The position numbers were made by a program, and so were the translations under genes. Below, piece after piece: positions 1-10,830 of a stretch of 64,000 nucleotides of DNA (positions within the stretch are counted from its first letter, which is position 1; the number at the start of each line of letters is the position of its first letter). The notes beneath the pieces are model-generated. The model saw only the letters and a list, made by a program, of their open reading frames with translations, had not been told where the DNA came from and did no database searches. Source of the stretch: Bagarius yarrelli (taxonomy: Eukaryota; Chordata; Actinopteri; Siluriformes; Sisoridae); assembly GCA_005784505.1 (NCBI GenBank), contig VCAZ01000032.1, positions 3,425,111-3,489,110 of the forward strand, read 5' to 3'.

Positions 1-75
1 GTGTGTGTGTGTGTAGTGTCTCTTTGCCTTTCTTTGACAGCATATATACAGTATTTATGTCTGTGTGTGTTTCAG

Positions 76-187
76 CAGCATAAATATATTCTTCAAGCAG
101 AGGTGCTTTACAACAGCTGGCCCTTAGAGGACTCTCTCTCAGGCTTCATTCAAACCCTAAGAGATAAAGAGAGTGAAGAGAGGCGAG
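76..187 (+). CDS. adgb: adgb exon A
   Basis: Open in frame from the acceptor TTTCAG (71-75) to the donor GAG|GTGAGC at 188. It encodes HKYILQAEVLYNSWPLED..., an androglobin-like segment. The acceptor could also be the next CAG, at 78. It ends one base into a codon, which fits the 3093 acceptor. Confidence 0.72.
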
Positions 188-3100
188 GTGAGCAAAACCA
201 CGCGATCAAATGTCTGTTTACCCAACCAGACAAAGGTGTTCTTGATTCGTCTACTTTACAGCCGAAATAGTAGATCAGAATTAATGTAAAATGCTGAGAG
301 AGAGAATTTAGTAGACATCCTTATCCAGAGCATCTTGCATTTCAGTAAGTGAACCTATCACCTCCTGTCTGCGCTACACACTTAATAATATACTAAATGT
401 CTGTTTATCCTGCATGTGTCTGTCTTTATGCTCATGTTTATTTAATTCTTTCCTTCGTCATAAATAACCACAATGACATGAGATAAAAACCCATCTGGTC
501 TCATCTGGCCTTTTCTCATTTAAATCTGGTGTCATTGTCTTCCCATCAGTGCTAAAGTAAGCAGGATAACAGCATGCTGATGTCTCTGAGTGAAAAGTGA
601 CAGGCGTGATAATAAAACCCAAATAAATGCAGCTGGAAGTCTGATTTGGTTTTGACCCGCGACAGGTGGGATAAGGAATAATCGCCTCAGACATGCTGTG
701 ACTCGAAGCGGTGCGTTAGACAAGGAAGGAGAAGCTGATTGAAATAGAAATAAAAGGGACAGTAGGAGGGGCTATGTCTTGATAGCATCTTGACAATGTT
801 TAGCCAAACGATTTATCTTAATATACTCTCATTCATTTTATTTTTTAGAGTAAGGGCGTGTCTCGATCAGTTATTTCTAGAAAGTGAGTCACTACTAAGG
901 AATTTAAATTCACTACACATTGGGAATTGTTTTCTAATTAATAATTAACTCAGAAATATCAAATATTTTTGTTTTAAACATCATATACATGTTACTGTCG
1001 CAGCGCTTTAAGCTAAATCAGAGATAAGCTAGAGGACCTTTTAAAAAAAAGCCCTTTTTTTATCAAACTGAGGGGTTCAGCAGTGGCATCTTGGTGGTGT
1101 TGGATCAATAGTCCAACACCAACAGCAGTCCAACTCTGTAAACTGAATAAAGACTAGGTTAGCTGGTGGTTTGTTTGATTCTCCTGGTTAGCTTTTATAA
1201 TTAAAACGATTTAGGTTCATGTTCTGAGTGGTGGAGTCTAATCACAGGTGGGGTGACTGGGTGAAAAGTCCTGTGCACTCATGTCCCTGTAGTTGTGTGT
1301 GAGTTCATATCAGTAAGTACAAATATATGAGATCTGGCTGCATGTGTGTCTAATTCTGTTTCTGTGGAAATGGGTCAATAGGAAGTCAAATCGAGCTGGT
1401 TCCTGGCCTCCAGTGCCATTGGGCGGTATTTCTGGAGGAGCAAGAATTAAATTAACCCACTTTGAGTATGTGTGTGTCCCATCAAAGCCGGAGCAGCGTA
1501 AGGGCAGATGTTCTATAGGCTCTAAGCACACCAATCAGTACATTCACATGAGACCTGGCCTGAAGACAGATCTGACCAGGTTAGCAAAATCCGTCACAGC
1601 CCCATAGAGTCCCTTGCTTCTGTCTCTCAGCCAAGTCACATGACTGTACTCGTTATTAACTGCCGCAGATGATGCTTTAGGTTTTAAAATTAGTCTGGGC
1701 TTATGATTTAAGAGCAATATCTCTATATCTCCCATCCTGTTACGTTTGCTATGTTGTGGGCTTACTGCAGGCAACTGCGTAGCATTGCGTGATGTAACAT
1801 TTCACACATTTTTTACCCACTTGTTGGAAGAGGAGGTGAGAAAAAATTTAGAAGTGCAAATTCAACAAAAAAATTGCCAGGAAAATCTGTGTCTGTTTTG
1901 AGTTTCGATGTAAAATGTGTTGAAATACATTGACTGACTGAAGATGATTCTCACGTCTTTGAAGCTGAAAAGCACCAGAGTTATGATTAAGTGGTATCAT
2001 AGCTGCCCAGCTCAGTCTGCCCTCCTTGTTAAACCTGCTTTATATCCCTTATCAACACCTGATCCACCCCCTCAGGTCCACATGGTCCACCCTTCTTATC
2101 CATACCTGATCCACCCCCTTAGGTCCACATGGTCCACCCTTCTTATCCATACCTGATCCACCCCCTTAGGTACCCATGGTTTACCCTTCTCATCCACACC
2201 TAATCCACCCCCTTAGGTACACCCTATCCACACTTGTTACTAAAATCCAATCTACCATTTTTAGTCGTACCTGTTTTAGACTTCAGGACTTCAGATAATC
2301 TGTCCTGCTTAATAGCACCTGATGTATCTACACCCGACACCCCCCTTAGGTACATTTGATCCACCCAGATATATCTAAACCTGGTCCATTTTTCATATCT
2401 GCACCCAATCCACCCCCTTATCTACACTTGATACACCCCCCCTTATCTACACCCGACCCACCCGCCCATCTAGACTTACAACAGAGATCAGTTATCTAAA
2501 TTAAAAGAAAATTTTTTGGTCTTAGATAAACCCTTGATGATGTAAGGGCCAGCACACATTTGATATGTATTTGAGTGTAAAAACAAAGCAGCAACCCCAC
2601 ATAATCACATCACATTATTATTGCTGAACAGACGCAGGATCAAACCTCAGATGTAAACTTGTCACTCGTCCGAAGGGATGATGGGTATCATATCTGAGAC
2701 AAGGAGGGTGGTTAAAGGCAAGATGGAGCAACACTGCCATCTAGCATGCACTACATCCAGTATCATAGTTACACCCAAATCACTCCCTTTTTTCAGAACC
2801 TGGTCCATTTTTAATAACTGCACTCAATCAACCTACACTCCTTCTTAAACTTGCGTCATACCTCTTATTTACACCTGATTCATCTTTTATTGGCATCTAA
2901 TTTGCCCTCGTTTGTGCACTTGGTCCAGTTATTAGCATCTGATTCGCTCCGTTTTAGGTAGACCTGATCCACCCCCTTAACTGATCCACTTTCTTAACTA
3001 TACCTGCTCAATCTACATAGAGATAAGAGCAGGTTTTCTATACATCCAGGATATAAAAATAAAAATCACAGTGTACAATTATAATTATTCAGATTTTCCA

Positions 3101-5894
3101 CCCAATGTGTGCAGTTTTAAACACCTGATCGAGGAGCCACCTGTTGTGCAGCCTGTCACTCCAAAAAAACAATCCCGAGCTGCCAAGGCCAAAGAGAAGG
3201 ACAAACCCGCACCCAAGGCGGATTCCAGGACAGAACCCACGATAGAACAAGTGTGTGTCTCATATTTGAATTTTTAAAACATCTTGAAAAACACATGGAG
3301 CTCCATACAGAGACCTGTGGTTCACCACTGAGATGCTCCCACAAAAAAGGTGCATATACATGAGTACTAGTGTGTGTGTCTTATGTGTAGGCATTGGATG
3401 AGAGTAAGCCGCACTGGATACTGCGGGTGGTCACCGAGAAGCCAGACCTGGAGAGGATTGAGGTAAAAAAGGACACTGAGAGACTGGAGCAAATTAAGGC
3501 AATGAAACTGGCCTGGGAAGCTGCAGAGCCTGGCAGGGCAGTGAAGGTCTGTGGACACACACTCTAACTCACAAATACACACACATATATATTTATGTGT
3601 GTTTTAATCTGGCCTGTCTCCTGTGTTGGTATGCAGGCTTTCCACACTCGCGAGCAGTATCTGAAAAAACTGAGCATGCCAGGAAAAGTGCAGACACTGG
3701 AGCTCGAACCTTTTATCAGGTATAGACACCCTAAACACTCACAGGACGTCCTGGAGACTCAATGGAAAATTCCATGATCTTATTCTCTATTTTACCCTTA
3801 CTTAATCACTCTTGCTAATTCTCTCTCCCTTTTTTATCTTTCGTTTTTTATTTTGACCTCTACATCTGTCGCTCTCTCCCTGTCTTTCTTTTTTTTACTT
3901 CTTTATCTTCCTACTACTATTCCTATCTTTCTTTCACCTTCTTTTTTCACAATCTTTCTTTTTCACTTTCTTCTTTATATTTGATAATAATAACAAAAAT
4001 GGCCAATAGAAACAGTAAAGGAGCTTTATATTGGTAGGGCATCATACAGCAGAATACAATACAGCACAGCAAACACAACACTAACGGATGATAAGATAAG
4101 TGAGTTTTAACTAATGATTTAAATTCAGAAATATAATTAACCCAACAGAGGGAGCAGAGGAAAGAGTTTTAGAGTTTGCCAAGGGCCAACAAGAAGGCCA
4201 GAGTCCAAAGATTATAATAAACAAGTAGGGTGTTGGAAAGTAGCATGCTATAAAGATGGGGGGACAAGATGGGAGCTTCTGGAAGCCAATGGGGAATTGG
4301 AAAAATATGAATGCATAGTATGGGTGAGTATTCTGGCTGCAGACTGTTAAATGTATTGTAATTTAAAAAATGGAGCTGATAGATTAACCAATAAAGAGGT
4401 TATTACAGTAATCAAGGCATGAAAAACAAAAAAAATAGATGACAGTCTTAGTATCTTGCTGACGAAGGAATGAAGCTGGGCAATTTAGTGATAGATGTAA
4501 TATAAGAGCTGAGTCAAAAATTACACAAAACTTTTTAACAATACTTGATGGTTTAATTTGACAACCAGTAAAATTACTAAGAATATTGCTAGTAAATGAT
4601 GGCGTTTTTTTTTCAGTTTTCAGTTTTGTCCTTGTTAAGTTTCAGAAATTTCCAATTAAATTAATACTTTAGTGAAGATTTTGTCAGTTTGGGCAGGTAG
4701 AGCAGTTGTACAGATATGCGTAATTGGATGTCATCAGTGTAAAGTGATAATTTGAAACATGACTATGTAAGATCTGGCCAAGAGTTGATATATAAATTAT
4801 GAATAATAATGGCCCGAAGATAGATCCCTGAGGGACACCTTGCTTCAGGCGGACAGTAGGTGATCTAAAATCTTTTACTGAAATCTGTAATCGTCTGTCA
4901 GAGAGATAGGAAAAGGTAAAAACTAAGCCAAGAAAGCATAATACCAGAAATACCCAAATCTAGAAATAATTCAGAAGACAGCATCAAAGGCAGAGCTGAG
5001 GTCAAGTAGTAGGGGGAAGTTGTGGCTCATAGTTAAAGTGTTGGACTACCAACCCGAAGATTGTGGGTTCAATTTCCAGCTCCACTAAGCCACCACTGCT
5101 GGGCCCCTAAGCAAGGCTCTTAACCTTGATAAGAGCGTCTGCCAAATGCTGTAAATGTAATGTAAAGTTAAACTTTAGACACAGCTTAATTAAAATGTTA
5201 TCGAAATGGGAGTTTTCTTTAAAACAGGGGTAACTGCAGCAGTTGTTAATGGCAGAGATGATGAAGCGTTAAGAGTTAAGAGACGTATTGATAAAGTGAG
5301 AGATATGTGCAGAGATAAAAAGAAAAATGGCTGAAATGTGTCAAATCGACAATGTAAAAGAGTTAGATTTCAACTGAGACAGAAGATGGAGTAAGAGAGT
5401 CAGAAAAAAAACAAGATAGGGACTGACCAGATATATTTGGCACATAGATAAGCGCTTCGTACCCTTATTAAAAAAAAATAAGTGTAGGAGAACTGTGTGT
5501 GTAGGAGAACAGACAGGCCTGAGCGTCTGAAAGATGCAGTGATGGAGGAGGAACAGCAGAGGGAGCGATTGGAAAAGATCCAGAGCTTCCGACTGTACCG
5601 GGAGACTGTGGTGGAGCGCCGCCGCCAGGAGCAGGAGCAGACCAGAGAGCTGATAAAAGAGCAACGCCAGCTGTTTGACAGAATTCAGGTTAGATACAAC
5701 TTATAAAATCAATGAATAAACTAATTAAGACTATATATGTACAGCTTTATGCATTTCCTCATCGAGCATCCATACAGGAACCTTCAGTTTAACGCCTTTG
5801 CTGGTTATGGTAGGAGGTAAAAGCTGAGATGATCCGCAGCTTCGAGCAAAACGGAAAGCTTCTTCGAGCCTGGATCTGTGGGGTGCAGCCCTGA
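76..5894 (+). CDS. adgb: Androglobin, 3' part of gene (5 exons plus a candidate last exon)
   Basis: This is the C-terminal end of a multi-exon gene; the 5' part lies off the left edge. Exons at 76-187, 3093-3250, 3391-3546, 3637-3719 and 5505-5688 join in frame, with 5814-5894 as a likely terminal exon. The product is charged and partly coiled-coil. The signature segments include VKKDTERLEQIKAMK, EPGRA and IQSFRLYRETV, which I recognise from vertebrate androglobin C-termini. Androglobin is a large chimeric protein (calpain-like region, permuted globin, IQ motif, C-terminal coiled coil) expressed in testis and ciliated cells. None of the protease or globin part is in this window. Position supports the call: adgb lies next to stxbp5 in human, in the same orientation as here. 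Identification is from remembered homology plus synteny; the exact 3' end is less certain. Confidence 0.78.
188..3092 (+). other. adgb intron with tandem repeat
   Basis: No exon is seen between these splice sites. The first 1.8 kb is AT-rich unique-looking sequence. From about 2030 to 3010 it is a degenerate CCACCCCCTTAGG-type tandem repeat, listed separately. Confidence 0.6.
2040..3005 (+). repeat. Degenerate 47-bp minisatellite
   Basis: The phrase ACCTGATCCACCCCC recurs at exact 47-bp spacing (2057, 2104, 2151). It then decays into irregular 'ACCTGATCC...CTTATCTACACC' copies as far as about 3005. It lies in an adgb intron and has no coding role. Confidence 0.8.
3093..3250 (+). CDS. adgb: adgb exon B
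   Basis: Starts after TTATTCAG at 3092 and ends at GAACAA|GTGTGT. The 3093 acceptor gives the correct phase after exon A; an alternative acceptor at 3115 would not join exon A in frame. It encodes a basic, low-complexity linker (KKQSRAAKAKEKDKPAPK). Confidence 0.65.
3391..3546 (+). CDS. adgb: adgb exon C
   Basis: Acceptor TGTGTAG|GCATTGG and donor GTGAAG|GTCTGT; 52 whole codons. It encodes PHWILRVVTEKPDLERIEV followed by KKDTERLEQIKAMKLAWEAA, the best-recognised androglobin C-terminal stretch. Confidence 0.8.
3637..3719 (+). CDS. adgb: adgb exon D
   Basis: Acceptor TATGCAG|GCTTTC and donor ATCAG|GTATAG. It encodes AFHTREQYLKKLSMPGKVQT... and continues exon C in phase. Confidence 0.75.
4020..5008 (-). 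mobile_element. Decayed L2-like LINE, reverse transcriptase region
   Basis: Read on the minus strand, this stretch shows the ordered motifs of an L2/CR1-clade reverse transcriptase. Motif A, DLSSAFDAV, is at 5003-4977. GVPQGS...GPLLF is at about 4839-4801. The catalytic box YTDD is at 4741-4730, followed by IQLRIS. Further on, a DYCN-like stretch and a QSAARILT stretch match the conserved L2 C-terminal domain. Stops and frameshifts interrupt the frame, so the copy is dead. No 5' region (ORF1, endonuclease) is seen; it is a 5'-truncated copy, as is usual for LINEs. Motif recognition is direct; the clade assignment is from memory. Confidence 0.8.
5019..5165 (+). mobile_element. tRNA-derived SINE copy
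   Basis: A tRNA-like head (GTGGCTCATAGTTAAAGTG, then GGGTTCAATTTCC as box B) is followed by the family body (CCACTGCTGGGCCCCTAAGC) and a tail similar to GCGTCTGCCAAATGCTGTAA. It sits right beside the LINE remnant. Confidence 0.8.
5505..5688 (+). CDS. adgb: adgb exon E
   Basis: Acceptor GTGTAG|GAGAAC and donor ATTCAG|GTTAGA. It joins exon D in phase (AG|G = Arg). It encodes RRTDRPERLKDAVMEEEQQ and a strongly charged helix (IQSFRLYRETVVERRRQEQE) typical of the androglobin C-terminal coiled coil. Confidence 0.8.
5814..5894 (+). CDS. adgb: adgb candidate terminal exon
   Basis: After TATGGTAG, the frame set by exon E reads EVKAEMIRSFEQNGKLLRAW and a few more residues to a TGA at 5892. An AATAAA follows only 19 nt later, at 5913. 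The polypyrimidine tract is weak, and I cannot match these residues to a remembered androglobin C-terminus. A different last exon remains possible. Confidence 0.4.
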   Translation, partial: EVKAEMIRSFEQNGKLLRAWICGVQP

Positions 5895-5912
5895 AAGAGT
5901 GAAGACGAGTAA

Positions 5913-5918
5913 AATAAA
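5913..5918 (+). terminator. Candidate adgb poly(A) signal
   Basis: Canonical AATAAA just downstream of the candidate adgb stop. It supports the gene ending here, but the hexamer alone is weak evidence in an AT-rich region. Confidence 0.35.
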
Positions 5919-6143
5919 GAGAAAAGTCGACTCAGGAGACAGAGAAATGAAGAGATAGTTATTGCACTAGATAATAAACAAATGAACAATCACATACTTT
6001 TGCCACTCGCTTATATAAAATACTGAATCATTTTTTAATAAACTAATGACCAAGTGTAATTTTTCCCTGTGATTCTTTTGGATTCTGTTTGTATGTGATT
6101 TTTGAAGGTCATATTAATGCAGAAATCTAGAAAATTATGGAAA

Positions 6144-6780
6144 TTTTCTCTTGCTCTTTCTCTGTCTTCCTCTGTCTCTTTCTTGCTTTCTCTCTGTCTC
6201 TGTCTGTCTCTTGCTCTGTGTTCTTTTGTCTTTGTTTCTCTTTTTCTCTCTTTTTGTATTCTTTGTATTTTATGACTCTTAGGTGTTTGATAACTTCAGT
6301 CAAGCATGATGAAACCATGAGTGTTTTCTTTCCCTTTTTCTCTCTCCCTGTTGTCTTGATATATTGTTCTCCTCTGATCTTCTCCCCCTTTCTTTTACTC
6401 TCCCACTTCAATCTACACTACAATCCCTCAGCTTTTTATTTCTCTCTTTCTCTCCCCATTCACTCACTCTCACTTTCATTCTCTCTTCTCCTCTCTCTTC
6501 TCTTTCTTTTTCTTTCTTTTTTTCTCTCCTCTTCCCACATTTCTTCCTATCTCACTTTCTTATTTTTTTTCTGTCTGCCCAATTTCCCCCTGCTATCTTC
6601 TCTTTTTATCCTTCTCTTTCTATCCCCCTTCTTCTAACTTTCACTCTCTCTAGCCTGTTCTCCCCCATTTCCTTATCTCTCCCTGCTCTCTATCTCTCTC
6701 TCTCTCTGCCCCCCACATTCTCCCCCTTTTACCCTTTTCACACCCTCCACTTTCTCTCAACTTATTTCTTCAGGTTTACC
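6144..6780 (+). repeat. CT-rich polypyrimidine tract
   Basis: About 640 bp that is nearly all C/T on the + strand, interrupted near 6250-6360. The open frames through it (Phe/Leu/Ser) are compositional artefacts. It is bracketed by an exact 20-bp direct repeat at 6117 and 6820. Confidence 0.85.
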
Positions 6781-7884
6781 TTGTCTATTAGATGGGGTGG
6801 GGGTGGGGGGGTCATGTTTATGCAGAAATCTAGAAAATTTAAAAGAGCTCTCAAATTTTCAAGCAGCACCGCATCGCATACCCCCCACCCCCAACATGTC
6901 TCTGGACACACAAACTGAGCTGCTTGCAGACATGAGATCCAGAGCTGAGTCGTTTTTCTAGAGTGGGAGGAAGCTATTCATGTGAGTATGAGTTTTATTT
7001 TTAACAGCGTGCGAGCAGACGATGAGTCACGCTGGGCTTCGATCTCCAGGATTACATCTCCATCAGGATTAGTTTGTGTGTGTGTATTATTATTCATATT
7101 ATTATTATATTTGTTCTTTATTGAATAATGCAGCCAGAGATGCCAGTCAAAATCTTCAGGATTGTGGGTTCAATTCCCTACTCCACCCTGTGTGTAAGTG
7201 AAAATAAAGTATTATTATCATTATATTTTATTTATTGGATAATGCAACCAGAGATGCCTGTCCAGACCTCCAAGGCTGTGGGTTTAATTTGCAATATCAC
7301 CCTTTGTGTGTGTAAGAAGAAAGTTATTTATTCATTCATTCATTTCCAACCATTACACCATTCCTGACTCCACCCTAAGGGTGCATGATCTCCCTTTCCT
7401 TTGAGGATATGTATTAGAACCTTGCCCATCAAGCGTTAAACGCAACAGAAAATAGATGGATGAATAAAACACAATACACATAAACCTGGCCAGTAGGGGG
7501 AGCTGTAGGCACCGAGATGTGAGTTTTTACAGGAGTTTGAATGGATAAGACTGATGTTTGGAGCTGAAACATCCAGATTAATTTCATCACACTTAAAAAA
7601 TGCAAACGATCTGAAAAAAGCATTGCGTCACTGGTTGTCAAGGACAAAAAGAGAGAGAGAGAAAGAGAATAGGTTTAATTGCAGCTGCATCATTCACATT
7701 CATCCTTTCATCAATTTCCTTGCTTGTGTACAGTTACATGTTCTCATCTCTGCTGCAGACAAAACAGTTTTACACCTGCCACCTGCCTGACAACAGCTTT
7801 TATGTGTGTGTGTGTGTGTGTGTCATGATTAGGATTTGCAGCATATATATTCCTATACTAGAACTAAGAAACCCAAACCCTGTT

Positions 7885-8085
7885 TCAGCCTGATGATGTC
7901 CCTGTGCACAAAACCCCTGATCTCCAAGTAGACATGCTGTGTTCTGATTGGAGTGGAAGATTCCAGGCTTGGATTCAACCCCACTGTTCGATCAATTTTA
8001 ACCCCAAATGCACCCCAGACCTTCTCACCCAACACTAGTGTCTAATCTCTCTGACACTATTGTGAATGAATGAGCAAATAACTGG
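7885..8085. repeat. Dispersed repeat family, copy 1
   Basis: Shares long runs with 36770-36985, including GTGTTCTGATTGGAGTGG versus GTGTTCAGGTTGGAGTGG, GACCTTCTCACCCAACA, and the end block 'ACTATTGTGAATGAATGA'. It is an old dispersed element, class unknown to me. Confidence 0.6.
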
Positions 8086-8509
8086 AGGTTATTATATTAA
8101 AGCTCCACAGATCAGTTTTGCGTGTGTGTGATTGCGTGTGTGTGATTTGTATGTAAGTGGGTGATTGACTGTGTGTGTATTTGATCGTGTATTTGTGAGT
8201 GCATGTGGGAGTGTGATTATGTGTTTATGTGCGTGTGTGTGTGCGTGTGTGTTTGTGTGACTCAATTTTCTTTAAAGGCCACAGTTTTTCTTTTCTTCTT
8301 GTAGGATTATCAGTGAATTCATTCTGTCCACATCACAGCCTTATTCTCAATCTCATTTTAGGCTTCAATCAAAGACCAGAGATTTGCATATTCAATTACA
8401 CTCATTTGAATAATTTATTCATACTGGAGGTCATCATTTTGTGGCAGTCTCTTAAAAAGGCAGCGGGTCTGTACATTCTCCACTGGCATTAAAACACAGT
8501 AGCTGCTGG

Positions 8510-9015
8510 TTATGAAATCCGATTGTGATGGGGTTCTAGAGTGGCTGATAACAAAATTTAGTACTAACGGGCTTTTAGAGCAGCTGGTTGTGAGGTTCTG
8601 TTTGGCCAGTTATAAGATTTGGTTCTGGTGGGGTTCTAGAGTGGCTGGTTATAAGAGCCGATTCTAATAAAGTTCTAGAGTGGCTGGGTATGACATCTGG
8701 TTTTGATGGGGTTCCAGAGTGGCTGGTTATGAGATCTGGTTTTAATGAGGTTGTAGAGTGGCTGGTTATAAGATCTGATTCTGTTCTAGAGCGGCTGGTT
8801 ATGACATCTAGTTTTGATAGGGTGTTAGAGTGGAAGGTTATGAGATCTGTTTTTGAAAAGGTTCTAGAATGGCTGGTTATATGAGCAGATTCCGATGAGG
8901 TTCTAGAGCGGCGGGTTATAACATCTGGTTTTGATGGGGTTGTAGAGTGGCTGGTTATAAGATCCAGTTTTATATAATGGCTGATTATGAGATACGGTTC
9001 TGATGAGGTTCTAAC
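8510..9015 (+). repeat. About 39-bp minisatellite
   Basis: Roughly 13 diverged units of the type GGGGTTCTAGAGTGGCTGG + TTATGAGATCTGGTTTTGAT. Short frames such as VLEWLVIRS come from the repeat and are not genes. Confidence 0.85.
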
Positions 9016-9193
9016 ATGTCTTCTCAGTAGCTACTAACCCTGTTTGATCTACTAACAACTCTGACTGAAATAGATGAAAAGATGGAGTAATCGGCTGTTA
9101 ATGTGCGTGCTGTGGATACAGCACAGGAAGAGCTACCTCCTTCACTATGGTTACACAGCGTTGAACTTTGGCCCCCTTCTAGAGAACAATTGG

Positions 9194-9198
<5 letters not shown>

Positions 9199-9235
<37 letters not shown>

Positions 9236-9248
9236 TGTGTGTGTGTGT
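9199..9248 (+). repeat. (GT)n microsatellite
   Basis: About 25 GT units with one CT interruption, in intergenic DNA. Confidence 0.95.
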
Positions 9249-9474
9249 ACCGTCATCAATAGACAGATCTTATTGAACTATACACTCAGGATCCTTCACT
9301 CTGAATGAGAAACGAGCCATGAACAGGAGGAGAGCGTAACACATCACTGATGTTGGTGTGTGAAGCTTCACAGTCTTTAGTGTTCGTATGTAAATGAAGA
9401 GCGTCTTACTTTAAAAGGGTCTCTATTCAACTAACAAAGAAACAGGAGCACTAACGTTCAGTGCCATAAGGAAC

Positions 9475-9645
9475 CAGATCTAACCCAGTGGTTAAAGTGT
9501 TGGACGTAAGATCAGAAGATCGTGGGTTCAATTCCCAGCATCACCAAGCAGCCACTGCTGGACCCCATGAACCTGTTCCGTTAACCCTTTAACTGCTCAG
9601 TTAAATTAAAAAGATGAGAAAAAGATGGATAGGGACGTCTAATAA
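9475..9645 (+). mobile_element. tRNA-derived SINE copy
   Basis: Shows CAGTGGTTAAAGTGTTGGA, GTGGGTTCAATTCCCAGC (box B) and CAGCCACTGCTGGACCCC, then the CTGCTCAGTTAAATT body. A reverse-oriented fragment (GGGAATTGAACCCAC) follows at 9664. Confidence 0.8.
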
Positions 9646-10711
9646 ATGTCAGAAATGATGGTGCTGGGAATTGAACCCACAGCTGTTCCAGTGAATTACA
9701 GAGTCAGAGTAACTTACAGTATGTTTTATCTCACTTATACAGGAAAGCAGTTAAGTGTAACTGTTCCACTCTTCTGAAAGGACTTGAGTGTGTATGAGAG
9801 AATTGGTGTCAATTTTGTATAAAAAGTGGTTACCTAACTGTTGGTCCTAATAAATAAATAACTTTCTTCTTCTCTTCTCTAAACTGGCACCTCTGGCTGC
9901 ATTACCCATTAAAAATATATAACAATAATACTTTATTTTCACCTCCACACAGGAGTAGGAAATGGAACCCACAACACTGGAGTGAGGTCAGAGCTCCGTG
10001 TAGACTATAGATAGGCTTTATTTGTCAAATATTCTTAAGGACTTTCTCTCTTTTTGGTGGAGCTTGAGCCATTGGCGCAATTGGCTGAGGTTCCCCTTCT
10101 ACTACTTAACAACAACCTGTGTCTGTTTTTGTATGGATTTTTTTTTTGTCTACAAAGTGAGCAACAACAGCAAATTTAGTGTTATATATATATATATTTG
10201 GTATGATTTGGTACAATAATTTGATTAGAAATTCTAATTTTAATGTCACTGATATTTTGTAGAAGTTAATTAACAAATAATTAACAACAGAAATACAAAA
10301 ACAAACTGACTACCAATTACATTACAGATTGGGTGGATCAGCACTGAGTGTAACGTGGATTGCAATGCTTCTCTCTGGTAATGCAACAACCTTCAGGAAG
10401 TGTTATCTCCACGCAGACACACAGATTATGAATGATGCTGTGGAGCGAGCAGGAAAACACGGATTGGATTAGCGGCATCGGAATCTTTAGCGAAGTACAG
10501 AACGCCTTGAGATCGGCTTGTGGAAGTGGTGGGAGAGGCACCTCAGCCAATCATGGCCAGTGGCTATAACCACTAAGCCACACCCCTGTGCAGGGCCCTG
10601 CTCACAATCTGTGTGTCCGCTCTCTAGAGAGTGAAGACAACAGTTCCTGAAGGTCATTGCATTAAAAGGCATTCCAAATTTCACTGAGTGGTTGATGAAG
10701 ACAAGTGTCTG

Positions 10712-10830
10712 GGAAGTGGTAGAAGGTGTTGGACTGCTAACCTTAAGGTTCTGGGTTCGGTTCCCAGCACCACCAAGCTTTTCAATTGCTCAGTTGTATA
10801 ACCAAGATAGGTGCAGAAATGTAAATGTGA
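10712..10830 (+). mobile_element. tRNA-derived SINE fragment
   Basis: GTTGGACTGCTAACC, GGGTTCGGTTCCCAGCACC and TTGCTCAGTTGTATAA are seen in family order. The middle 'TGCTGGGCCC' block is deleted. Confidence 0.75.

Larger units (their letters stand above)
3720..5504 (+). other. adgb intron carrying LINE and SINE
   Basis: Begins with a CT-rich stretch (3780-3980). This is followed by a minus-strand L2-type LINE remnant (about 4020-5008), a plus-strand SINE (5019-5165) and about 340 bp of ordinary AT-rich sequence. No exon is seen. Confidence 0.65.

Noticed and set aside
1344..1607. 87-codon frame in an adgb intron
   Set aside because: No androglobin similarity, no in-phase splice sites; overlapping antisense frames are equally open.
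6137..6918. Overlapping Phe/Leu/Ser-rich frames resembling membrane proteins
   Set aside because: Caused by CT-rich composition; no conserved pattern.
9475..9560. Possible tRNA gene (box A and B motifs)
   Set aside because: The body and tail are shared with many other copies in the window, and no cloverleaf acceptor stem closes; it is a SINE.
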